Position numbers and translations under genes: made by a program. The notes beneath the pieces are model-generated. The model did not search any database and was not told the origin of the DNA. It saw only the letters and a program-made list of their open reading frames with translations. From an uncultured Collinsella sp. (GTDB lineage: Bacteria > Actinomycetota > Coriobacteriia > Coriobacteriales > Coriobacteriaceae): DNA of 5,387 nt. Positions 1 to 5,331 of the stretch are shown piece by piece; the stretch's first letter is position 1; each line of letters opens with the position of its first letter. The stretch is taken from contig CAAFEY010000072.1 of the NCBI GenBank assembly GCA_900761995.1, positions 1-5,387 on the forward strand. Reading direction: 5' to 3'.

Positions 1-190
1 AGAGATAAGTGAGAGATGAAAGATAAGATGTCTGCCATCTGTTTCATTTAAACATGTTTTTGCTGGTAGAACAATCATTATTGAGACAATACCATGATTG
101 CTTGTCTCTTTGCTGATCAGTTATCTCTCATATTTATCTCTCGTCTTTCAGTTATCTCTCATATTAGTGACGAATGAGAGATGAGAGATA
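1..190. repeat. Cluster of GAGAGAT / ATCTCTC repeats in both orientations
   Basis: Bases 1-26 are an imperfect inverted copy of 134-159 (22 of 26 positions agree after reverse complementing). CAGTTATCTCTCATATT occurs twice as a perfect 17-bp direct repeat at 118-134 and 149-165, a 31-bp period, with a third TTATCTCTC core at 134-142 between them. The opposite orientation returns at 174-190 (ATGAGAG then ATGAGAGATA), so 153-162 can pair perfectly with 181-190, or 154-162 with 174-182. The block lies beyond the operon terminator, has no convincing ORF, and its left end may continue outside the window. No function is assigned; it could be a family of intergenic repeats or a structured element. 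Confidence 0.7.
72..108. repeat. Two overlapping (crossing) 7-bp inverted repeats
   Basis: CAATCAT (72-78) is the reverse complement of ATGATTG (94-100), and GAGACAA (83-89) is the reverse complement of TTGTCTC (102-108). The two pairings interleave, so as RNA they would be either mutually exclusive or a pseudoknot. The single-base third loop (101) makes a complete pseudoknot sterically doubtful. The same stretch also reads as alternating CAAT/ATTG boxes (72-75, 80-83, 87-90, 97-100), as might a protein-binding site. The pairings are seen directly; the role is unknown. Confidence 0.5.
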
Positions 191-238
191 CGTGGGTGAT
201 GAGCGAGCGTGAATTTTTGGACGGTCGGAAAATCCGTC

Positions 239-279
239 AAACAAAAAACGGGGCCGGCCTTACGCCGAGCCCCGTTTTC
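239..279 (-). terminator. Rho-independent terminator of the deglycase-EIIC-EIID unit
   Basis: On the minus strand a 10-bp stem (AAAACGGGGC / GCCCCGTTTT, plus-strand arms 245-254 and 269-278) is extended inside by a CGGC/GCCG pairing. The stem runs into a T-rich tail, TTTTTTGTTT. It begins about 45 bases after the EIID stop codon, exactly where the operon should end. On the plus strand only four T follow the stem, so it would be a weaker terminator in that direction. Confidence 0.92.
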
Positions 280-323
280 AAACGGTCAGTTAGTTATCCA
301 ACGCGCGAGCATAGCAGTCAACA

Positions 324-1172
324 TTACGCCGCTGCGAACACTCCCAAGCCCGTTCCGATGATGCAGATCGCGAAGATGCCAATAATAATCCAAATGGTCT
401 TGACACCCTTTTTGTACAGGGCAACGCAAGCGAACGTTGCCAGCAAGGGCAGCAGACCGGGGAAGATTGAATCGAACAGATCCTGCAGGACAATCTCCGA
501 ACCACCCACGTCAAAGGTCAAAGCCGTGGACAGCGAGACCTGTGCCGCAATCATCGCGCCAATGACGGTCATTCCGAGAACGCCGGCAGCATGCGTCATG
601 CGAGACATAAGGTTGTTCTCTTCGGACTGCTGCAGGAACTTGGTTCCCAGGTCGTAACCCAGATGGGCGGCGACGATACGCGTTGCAAAGTTAATCACGG
701 AGTAGATGAGCGCGTACACGATGGGGCCGAGCGGGTTGCCCGTCGACGCGATGCCAATACCAATGCCGGCGGCGACCACGCGGAACGTACCCCAGTAGAA
801 CGAATCGCCGATGCCGGAAAGCGGTCCCATGAGGCCGACCTTCATGGCGTTAATCGAGGACGTGTCGAAGTTCTTATCGGCAGCCGCCTGCTCTTCCATC
901 GAAACCGTTAGGCCGGCTACAAACGGAAGCACATGAGGCGTGATGTTAAAGAACTCGGTATGGCGATCAAGCGCCGCATAGTAATCGTCGTCGTTGGGAT
1001 AGATCTTTCGCAGGGGCTTCTGAATGGTGTACATGAAGCCCATTGCCATCATCTTGTCGTACGACTGCGAGCACTGGCTCGTAAACTGGCGAAGGAACAT
1101 GCTCCGATACATATCGGGGCTCATAATCGCGTCCTTCTTGGCCTCTTTGAGGTCGGTGTTCTGGGTAGCCAT
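324..1172 (-). CDS. PTS mannose/fructose/sorbose-family EIID membrane subunit
   Basis: This 282-residue protein is one of the two integral membrane subunits of a mannose-type PTS permease; together with EIIC it forms the sugar-translocating channel. The family signature is clear: FFNITPHVLPF (74-84), the SMEEQ stretch (91-95), and MGPLSGIGDSFYWGT (115-129), with a hydrophobic C-terminal helix at about 260-280. The N-terminal FLRQFTSQCSQSYDKM segment resembles the conserved amphipathic start of the family, and the length is normal. The ATG overlaps the EIIC stop by one base (TAATG) and is served by a GAGGAGGA Shine-Dalgarno at 1179-1186, which lies inside the codons of the acidic EIIC tail. 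This implies translational coupling and equal expression. Family assignment is firm. Substrate cannot be read from EIID and is inferred from the neighbouring deglycase; gfrD of Salmonella would be the analogous gene. Confidence 0.95.
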   Translation of the reverse strand: MATQNTDLKEAKKDAIMSPDMYRSMFLRQFTSQCSQSYDKMMAMGFMYTIQKPLRKIYPNDDDYYAALDRHTEFFNITPHVLPFVAGLTVSMEEQAAADKNFDTSSINAMKVGLMGPLSGIGDSFYWGTFRVVAAGIGIGIASTGNPLGPIVYALIYSVINFATRIVAAHLGYDLGTKFLQQSEENNLMSRMTHAAGVLGMTVIGAMIAAQVSLSTALTFDVGGSEIVLQDLFDSIFPGLLPLLATFACVALYKKGVKTIWIIIGIFAICIIGTGLGVFAAA

Positions 1173-1945
1173 TAGAAGTCCTCCTCTTCATCTGCAGCAA
1201 CCGTCTGCGGACCGGACGAGCCCTCGCGGAAGGCCAGGAGCAGTGCGACGCAAATGGCAGCTGCGGCGACGCCGATAACGTCCATCTTGAGGTAGATGAC
1301 CATAATGAATCCCAGGAACAGCCAAGGAAGCAGCTTGTTATCGCCCATGGTCCTAATAAGAAGTGCGAAGCCGATGCAGACCATGACGCCGGACGCAACG
1401 TTGAGGCCGTCCATCACAAACTGCGGAATAGCGTTGAGCGCATTGTTGATAAGGTCGGCGCCAAAGAACAGCGAGCAAAACACCAGCAGTGCAGACGGAA
1501 TGCCAATCGACAGCGGCACGATGGTCAGATGGTACAGATTCGCCTTGGCAAGATCGCGATTTGCCAGAGCGGTCTCGATCTTCTTGCAGGCAAAAGCACC
1601 CGGAACGGCGTAGCAGAAGTTGCGCCACACCTGAAGGAAGACGGAGACGGGAAGGGCGAGTGCGACGGCAGTTGCCGTGCCCGTACCCGTAATGACGGCA
1701 AACGCGCAGCCAAGCACGCCGGAGGCATAGACCTCGGGAGGAACCGCCGCGCCGACCATGATGGCGCCCATGAACATGGACTCCAAAGCAGCGCCGACGA
1801 TAACGCCCTGCTGGACATCGCCAAGGATCAAGCCAACGAACAGGCTCGTAAACAGCGGACGACCAAGCATCGTAATGCCAAATAATTGCTCGTCCATGGA
1901 CGCAATAAATGCGACCAGTGCAACTAGAAGATACTGGACAACCAT
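1172..1945 (-). CDS. PTS mannose/fructose/sorbose-family EIIC membrane subunit
   Basis: This 257-residue polytopic membrane protein is the EIIC subunit, which pairs with EIID to carry sugar across the membrane during phosphorylation. Family marks are GRP (28-30), GLILGD (38-43), GAALESMFMG (51-60) and VPPE (68-71), followed by several long hydrophobic segments and a soluble acidic C-terminus ending ADEEEDF. A TTG at 1952-1954 would add three residues, but its upstream GGGG touches it directly. The ATG at 1943-1945 has that GGGG nine bases upstream, so the ATG is preferred even though the Shine-Dalgarno is weak. The gene follows the deglycase after 81 bases containing a perfect 13-bp hairpin, and its stop overlaps the EIID start. 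It is comparable to gfrC, agaC or manY in family terms; the closest subgroup cannot be decided by eye. Confidence 0.94.
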   Translation of the reverse strand: MVVQYLLVALVAFIASMDEQLFGITMLGRPLFTSLFVGLILGDVQQGVIVGAALESMFMGAIMVGAAVPPEVYASGVLGCAFAVITGTGTATAVALALPVSVFLQVWRNFCYAVPGAFACKKIETALANRDLAKANLYHLTIVPLSIGIPSALLVFCSLFFGADLINNALNAIPQFVMDGLNVASGVMVCIGFALLIRTMGDNKLLPWLFLGFIMVIYLKMDVIGVAAAAICVALLLAFREGSSGPQTVAADEEEDF

Positions 1946-1966
1946 TTCGATCAACCCCAGAAACAG

Positions 1967-2005
1967 GTCTGCAGGCGAGGCATTCTGCGCAGCTCGCCTG
2001 CAGAC
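1967..2005 (-). other. Perfect 13-bp intercistronic hairpin between deglycase and EIIC
   Basis: GTCTGCAGGCGAG (1967-1979) is the exact reverse complement of CTCGCCTGCAGAC (1993-2005), separated by 13 bases whose minus-strand sequence contains the palindrome CTGCGCAG. In the minus-strand mRNA it would be a very stable stem ending 21 bases before the EIIC ATG. It is followed by CTGTTTCTGGGG rather than a proper U-tract, so it does not look like an ordinary terminator. Likely roles are protection or processing of the upstream deglycase message, or damping of EIIC/EIID expression. The structure is seen; the role is inferred. Confidence 0.85.
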
Positions 2006-2026
2006 AACCGCAGCAATTTGAGAGGA

Positions 2027-3061
2027 TTAGTAGTTCATCTGGTGATAGTAACGACGCGTGGTGAGCGGGTGGTTACGGACGTGCTCGAGATGGCAGCTCA
2101 GACGCTCGGTGATGGTGTAGGTGACCATCGGGGAGACGATCTTGCGGAACTCGGGGTCGCTGAACGGCAGCTCGACCTCGGCGGTGTCGAACTTGTTCAC
2201 GCGGACATGGACGCCCTTCTCGTCGGCGAGCATGTGGGTGAAGTTGTCCACGCGGTCCATGAGCTTACGGGTGTCGTCCTCGCCGTAGAGCATGATGAGG
2301 CTCGTGCCCTCCTCGCAGAGTTCGATGGTGCCGTGGAAGAACTCGGCGGCGTGGATAGACTTGGTCTTGATCCACTGCATCTCCTCGAGAATGCACATAG
2401 CGTAGTCGTAGGCCTCACCCCAGAGCATGCCGGAGCCAATCACCATGTGGTAATCGGTGTCCTTGAAGTCCTCGGCCATGGCGGCGCAGCGCTCGTCCTG
2501 AGCGTCCTTGGCCTTGATGAGGTACGGAGCGATGTTGCCGAACTCCTCCATGAAGGTGTCGTACTTGGGGAAGGCGCCGGCGTTCTTGAGGAAGCGGGCG
2601 ACCAGCGTGATCTGGTAGGTGTAGATGGCCTCGCACAGAACGTCGTCCTCGGCGAAGCTGAAGAACTTGTAATCGGCGTACTCAGTGGCCGGGGTGTTGT
2701 CGTTGGAGACATACATCAGCGTGCGGGCACCCTGCTCCTGGCAGAACTTGGCGGCCTCGATGATCTCGGGGGTGGTGCCGGTACGGGTGGAGAAGACGCA
2801 GACCGAGTCCTTGTTGAAGGTCTTGGGCGGGCATGCGAGGAACTCAGCGGCAATCTCGCAGTGGACGTCGACGTCGGCCGTGGTGGTCTCGACCCAATAC
2901 TTCATCGGGAGCGTGTGGGCCCAGGTGCCGCCGCAGCCGATGAAGAAGATGTTGGAATAACCCTGCTCGCAGACCTTGTCCACGGCAGCCTCAATCTGAG
3001 GACGGAGAGCGAGGGCATCGCTCACAACCTTCTCGTAACGAGGCTCATCGAAATTGAACAT
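2027..3061 (-). CDS. SIS-domain sugar-phosphate deglycase, FrlB/GfrE/GfrF-like
   Basis: This 344-residue cytoplasmic enzyme has two sugar-isomerase (SIS) domains, roughly residues 28-165 and 205-320. The first carries GCGGT (42-46) and STRTGTTPE (91-99), the phosphosugar-binding loops. Glu227 and His243 (LEEMQW ... AEFFHG) lie 16 residues apart, the spacing of the catalytic Glu/His pair in FraB/FrlB deglycases. GlmS isomerase shares this geometry, so the pair alone is not decisive. The C-terminus, RRYYHQMNY, and the length resemble my memory of E. coli FrlB (about 340 residues, ending RRYYGGLVEY). The expected reaction is hydrolysis of a 6-phosphorylated Amadori-type amine sugar, such as fructoselysine- or glucoselysine-6-phosphate, to sugar 6-phosphate and the free amino compound. 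An AGGAG at 3068-3072 sits six bases before the ATG. The gene heads the unit with EIIC and EIID, so enzyme and permease are co-expressed. Substrate remains inferred; an amino-sugar isomerase/deaminase is the main alternative. Confidence 0.85.
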   Translation of the reverse strand: MFNFDEPRYEKVVSDALALRPQIEAAVDKVCEQGYSNIFFIGCGGTWAHTLPMKYWVETTTADVDVHCEIAAEFLACPPKTFNKDSVCVFSTRTGTTPEIIEAAKFCQEQGARTLMYVSNDNTPATEYADYKFFSFAEDDVLCEAIYTYQITLVARFLKNAGAFPKYDTFMEEFGNIAPYLIKAKDAQDERCAAMAEDFKDTDYHMVIGSGMLWGEAYDYAMCILEEMQWIKTKSIHAAEFFHGTIELCEEGTSLIMLYGEDDTRKLMDRVDNFTHMLADEKGVHVRVNKFDTAEVELPFSDPEFRKIVSPMVTYTITERLSCHLEHVRNHPLTTRRYYHQMNY

Positions 3062-3081
3062 CCCTTACTCCTAACTCACTT

Positions 3082-3102
3082 GGATGAACCCTTCATTCAT
3101 CC
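3082..3102. promoter_or_regulatory. Inverted repeat GGATGAA-N7-TTCATCC, possible operator
   Basis: Perfect 7-bp arms (3082-3088 and 3096-3102) flank a 7-base centre. The element lies just downstream of the predicted -10 of the deglycase promoter, about +3 to +23, a typical repressor roadblock position. As RNA it would be a small hairpin near the 5' end of the deglycase leader. I do not find the same arms in front of EIIA or the regulator, so it need not be the GntR protein's site. Confidence 0.45.
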
Positions 3103-3111
3103 CACGACGTT

Positions 3112-3139
3112 ATAATACTTTATATAACTAACTATGCAA
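3112..3139 (-). promoter_or_regulatory. Predicted promoter of the deglycase-EIIC-EIID unit
   Basis: Minus-strand TATTAT (plus positions 3112-3117) matches five of six bases of the -10 consensus. TTGCAT (3134-3139) lies 16 bases upstream as a weak -35. The region is strongly AT-rich, follows directly after a terminator, and leaves a leader of about 45 bases before the deglycase ATG. Its placement between terminator and gene is the best argument; the -35 match is poor. Confidence 0.5.
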
Positions 3140-3170
3140 GAACTATTTCAGATTTTTTTGATTTTTCTTT

Positions 3171-3206
3171 AATAAAAAGCCCGCCGGTCAAATGATCGGC
3201 GGGCCA
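3171..3206 (-). terminator. Rho-independent terminator after EIIB, inside the cluster
   Basis: GCCCGCCG (3179-3186) and CGGCGGGC (3197-3204) form an 8-bp GC-rich stem with a 10-base loop, which on the minus strand runs into TTTTTATT. It starts about 50 bases past the EIIB stop and about 110 bases before the deglycase ATG. It separates the EIIA-EIIB message from the deglycase-EIIC-EIID message, either fully or as partial attenuation. Confidence 0.9.
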
Positions 3207-3255
3207 AAGAAAGGAGGACCTAGTTAATAAATGCTAGACAATGGCATGTTTCCAG

Positions 3256-3729
3256 CTAGAAAACGTCCTTGGCAAGTACCTTTGAGTCATTGGGAACCTG
3301 ACGGATTTCGATAACCACGCCATCGTTCACAAGCTCTTGGATATGCTCGGCATCGGTTTCGGTCGCAAAGATCGCGGGGGTCGGATGAAGCGTGGTCTCG
3401 GGAGACTTTCGAGTTCCGCCCAGATTGATCTCCTTGATGTCTTTGCAACCCTTAGCAAGGCGATAGGCATCCTCGATCGTCTCGACAATGATAAACAGCG
3501 AATACTTGTCGGTGACGCCGCTGTTGAGCGCCTCGATAGCAGCGTTTACGTCTTTTATGACGAGCTTCACGCCGTTGGGACGAGCTAGCCTCAATGCGGC
3601 TTTTCTCATGTCGTCTTTTGCCACGGCGTCGCTGGCACACAGGATGCAATCGACATCCAGCGCATGTGTCCAAGACATGGCGACCTGGCCGTGAATCAAT
3701 CGGTAATCAACTCTCGTAAGCTTAATCAT
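3256..3729 (-). CDS. PTS mannose/fructose/sorbose-family EIIB subunit
   Basis: This 157-residue cytoplasmic phosphocarrier accepts phosphate from EIIA on a histidine and passes it to the sugar bound by EIIC/EIID. The diagnostic N-terminus MIKLTRVDYRLIHGQV is present, with His13 as the phosphorylation site in RLIHGQV. INLGGTRKSP (101-110) matches a second conserved loop of the family, and the length is normal. An in-frame ATG at 3736-3738 would add three residues, but the GGAG at 3739-3742 abuts it. The ATG at 3727-3729 sits nine bases from that GGAG and gives the canonical family N-terminus, so it is chosen. The second Asp of the usual D-D-R-L motif is Tyr here. The gene follows EIIA by 62 bases with no terminator and precedes a strong terminator, so EIIA and EIIB form one short unit. 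Confidence 0.94.
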   Translation of the reverse strand: MIKLTRVDYRLIHGQVAMSWTHALDVDCILCASDAVAKDDMRKAALRLARPNGVKLVIKDVNAAIEALNSGVTDKYSLFIIVETIEDAYRLAKGCKDIKEINLGGTRKSPETTLHPTPAIFATETDAEHIQELVNDGVVIEIRQVPNDSKVLAKDVF

Positions 3730-3791
3730 CGTAATCATCTCCGCACGTAATAAAGGTAATGACAGGGTTGAATTATTCGTTGAAGCTTGAG

Positions 3792-4211
3792 CTAGAACTC
3801 TTCTTCTTCGACATCGGCGAGCATATCCGCCGCCTCACAAAGCTGGATAAACGAACGCGATCCCTCGACCGCGGCTTTGGCCTTGTCCGCATCCAGGGAG
3901 TCCAGCTGTGTAACCATTTCCACCAGCAGCGGCAAGTTCATTCCAGTGATCAGCGTAAACGATCCGGCAGTCTGCCTCTGAATGAATTCGTTGTTTACAG
4001 AGCCGCCAAAGATGTCAGTCACGACAAACCAAGAGTCGGCAGGGTCTCTCGTCTCCATCCATGCATCAATCAACGCCGCGACGTCCCTTGAATCGTCATC
4101 GATATAGGCGCACAGGCACTCGATTCGGTCGTTAGTGCCCATCAGAATCTCAAGAGAGCTTTTCATACCTTGGGCGAGATAACCATGACTCGCTAGCAAT
4201 ATCTTATTCAT
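3792..4211 (-). CDS. PTS mannose/fructose/sorbose-family EIIA subunit
   Basis: This 139-residue cytoplasmic protein is phosphorylated by HPr and hands the phosphate to EIIB. The active histidine is His9 in LLASHG, and Asp66 in VTDIFGGSVNN (64-74) corresponds to the conserved active-site aspartate of the ManX-type fold. GMNLPLL (90-96) is another family motif. The protein is a stand-alone IIA domain, not fused to IIB as in E. coli ManX. It ends in the acidic tail DVEEEEF, oddly like the EIIC tail ADEEEDF. The ATG has GGAG four bases upstream (4216-4219), a slightly short spacing. It lies 135 bases behind the GntR gene with no obvious terminator between, so it may be transcribed from its own promoter, from the regulator's promoter, or both. 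Confidence 0.94.
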   Translation of the reverse strand: MNKILLASHGYLAQGMKSSLEILMGTNDRIECLCAYIDDDSRDVAALIDAWMETRDPADSWFVVTDIFGGSVNNEFIQRQTAGSFTLITGMNLPLLVEMVTQLDSLDADKAKAAVEGSRSFIQLCEAADMLADVEEEEF

Positions 4212-4346
4212 AGTTCTCCAATACCAATAGGACGTACTATATTGTCATAACAAAGTATATTAGCAATCTGCCCTACGTGGTGTGTCTATTTTCCAAATCC
4301 GCGAACGGTAACAATTGGTCGGTAAATAGACTAATCTATCTCTAAT
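4212..4346 (-). promoter_or_regulatory. Intergenic region with probable EIIA promoter and short repeats
   Basis: This AT-rich gap lies between the regulator and EIIA. On the minus strand TGCTAATAT (plus 4257-4265) resembles an extended -10, but no good -35 matches it. Short repeats are visible: ATAGA-CTAA-TCTAT (4326-4339), two CGGTAA copies 14 bases apart (4306-4311 and 4320-4325; a third lies at 5147-5152 ahead of the regulator), and TATA-N5-ATAAC (4238-4251 region). None is strong enough to name an operator. Confidence 0.35.
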
Positions 4347-5051
4347 TTACAAGTAGAACTTCAGTCGCTCAGTGCAGTACACCTGACGGGAGATGAAAAG
4401 CGGCTCGCCGCTTGGAGCATAACGTCTATCGACAAACAGAAGCAGCGGAGAGTCCAGTTCCACGTTAAGGTATGCCGCCTCGAGCTCGCTCGCATAGCAG
4501 ACCTCGAGCGTACGCGTGTTGGGGCCCATCTTGATCCCCTGGCGATCGAGTACCGCCATCAGCGAATCCTCGAGGGACTCATGCTCCAAAAAAGAAAGCG
4601 CAGCGGAATAGCTATTGGTTTCCAGCATCGTGGGCTTGTCATCCACAAGGCGTAGACGACGACTACGCAATACCTTTTGGGTATCGTCTACGCCCAGGAA
4701 CTTCGCGTCTCGCAGGCTTGGGAAGTCCCAGCCCATTGCGAGAACCCTGGTAGACGCCTGTTTTCCCGCAAGCTGGCACGAATGGGTAAAGCTCTCACGG
4801 TCGTCCGCGGCATACATCTGTGTGTCCGGCGAAACGAACGTGCCCTTGCCGCGGGCCCTCTCAACAAGTCCAGCATCTTCCATTTCTTTAATTGCGGAGC
4901 GAACCGTTATTCGACTCACGCCAAATTGCTCGATAAGCTCCGCCTCGGTCGGAAGCTTATCTCCCGGGCGATACGTGCCGTTGGCGATCGAATCAGAAAG
5001 CGCACGGACAATCTGTTTGTATAGGGGGATAACGCTATTTGCTTCAACCAT
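4347..5051 (-). CDS. GntR/HutC-family transcriptional regulator with UTRA domain
   Basis: This is a DNA-binding regulator of about 234-237 residues and probably the local repressor of the PTS/deglycase genes. In the 237-residue numbering, an N-terminal winged helix-turn-helix spans about 12-76, from PLYKQI through GDKLPTEAEL and VSRITVRSAI to GKGTFV, the standard GntR pattern. A UTRA effector domain spans about 90-235, typical of the HutC subgroup, which senses sugar phosphates or similar small ligands. Two starts are possible: ATG at 5058-5060 has AAAGG only one base away, while ATG at 5049-5051 has the same AAAGG ten bases away, so the shorter form is preferred. E. coli and B. subtilis fructoselysine genes also carry a GntR-type regulator (FrlR), whereas the Salmonella gfr operon uses a sigma-54-type activator. 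No helix-turn-helix defect is visible. Whether it binds the EIIA or deglycase promoter is inferred only from position. Confidence 0.93.
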   Translation of the reverse strand: MVEANSVIPLYKQIVRALSDSIANGTYRPGDKLPTEAELIEQFGVSRITVRSAIKEMEDAGLVERARGKGTFVSPDTQMYAADDRESFTHSCQLAGKQASTRVLAMGWDFPSLRDAKFLGVDDTQKVLRSRRLRLVDDKPTMLETNSYSAALSFLEHESLEDSLMAVLDRQGIKMGPNTRTLEVCYASELEAAYLNVELDSPLLLFVDRRYAPSGEPLFISRQVYCTERLKFYL

Positions 5052-5116
5052 ATCAACCATACCTTTGCAAGGAATCAGCAGCTTATAGATAGATAACTTA
5101 TATTGTATTAGAACTT

Positions 5117-5141
5117 TTTAGGAGTCCATATATTTCCTAAA
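5117..5141. promoter_or_regulatory. Inverted repeat TTTAGGA-N11-TCCTAAA, candidate operator
   Basis: Perfect 7-bp arms (5117-5123 and 5135-5141) lie around an 11-base AT-rich centre, 57 bases upstream of the regulator's upper start codon. The centre-to-centre arm spacing of 18 bases suits a dimeric binding protein. It overlaps the zone where the regulator's own -35/-10 would lie (a TACAAT is at 5102-5107 on the minus strand). It may serve autoregulation of the GntR gene or control of the divergent right-hand gene. Confidence 0.5.
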
Positions 5142-5153
5142 TGATTCGGTAAA

Positions 5154-5181
5154 CGGGGTGTTATTTCACTTTAGCGGGGTG
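5154..5181. repeat. Two CGGGGTG direct repeats 21 bases apart
   Basis: CGGGGTG occurs at 5154-5160 and 5175-5181. The 21-base period is two helical turns, placing both copies on the same face of DNA, as activator sites often are. It sits in the 270-base divergent gap, about 150 bases upstream of the right-hand gene. The repeat is short, so chance is possible. Confidence 0.35.
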
Positions 5182-5273
5182 CAGCGGCTACCCGCGGCAT
5201 TCGTTATCGACCTAGCTAGGCTAGTCCACCCACATCGTCTTCAGTTCGCCGCAGAGCCGCGGCCCCATATGGG

Positions 5274-5279
5274 TATACT
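5274..5279 (+). promoter_or_regulatory. Possible -10 element of the right-hand gene
   Basis: TATACT matches five of six bases of the -10 consensus and would give a leader of roughly 45 bases before the ATG at 5332. No acceptable -35 lies 16-18 bases upstream, so the call rests on the -10 and its position. Further upstream, CCTAGCTAGG (5211-5220) is a perfect 10-bp palindrome. Confidence 0.35.
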
Positions 5280-5331
5280 CTCGAGGATTCGACTCGATTC
5301 GCCCCCGCTGGGGCGTCAAAGGAGACTGCAT

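Noticed and set aside
1..190. CRISPR array
   Set aside because: Repeat units are short, change orientation and have no regular spacer of 25-40 bases between identical 25-37 base repeats.
220..238. Hairpin GACGG-N9-CCGTC next to the operon terminator
   Set aside because: The stem is only 5 bp and no T-tract follows in either direction, so it is not counted as a second terminator.
181..657. Plus-strand open frame of 158 codons starting in the repeat region
   Set aside because: Most of it is antisense to EIID and it runs through the terminator hairpin. The translation has no recognisable domain, and the start lies in the GAGAGAT repeats.
2018..3115. Long plus-strand open frame (365 codons) opposite the deglycase gene
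   Set aside because: It is the exact antisense of a clear SIS-family gene. The translation is a low-complexity Leu/Val/Gly/Glu-rich string without motifs, as expected from GC-biased codons read backwards, and no good ribosome binding site was seen.
3231..3314. Small plus-strand frame of 27 codons preceded by AAGGAGG (3211-3217)
   Set aside because: The spacing from AAGGAGG to the ATG is 13 bases, too long, and most of the frame is antisense to the EIIB 3' end.
2027..4346. Possible different origin of the deglycase half and the EIIA/EIIB half, judged by GC
   Set aside because: Hand-counted 60-base samples gave about 58-62% GC in the deglycase, 50-53% in EIIA/EIIB and 60% in the GntR gene. 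The spread is too small and too sparsely sampled to claim transfer.
5061..5331. tRNA, riboswitch or small RNA gene in the divergent gap
   Set aside because: No cloverleaf, terminator hairpin with U-tract or known riboswitch core was found on either strand.
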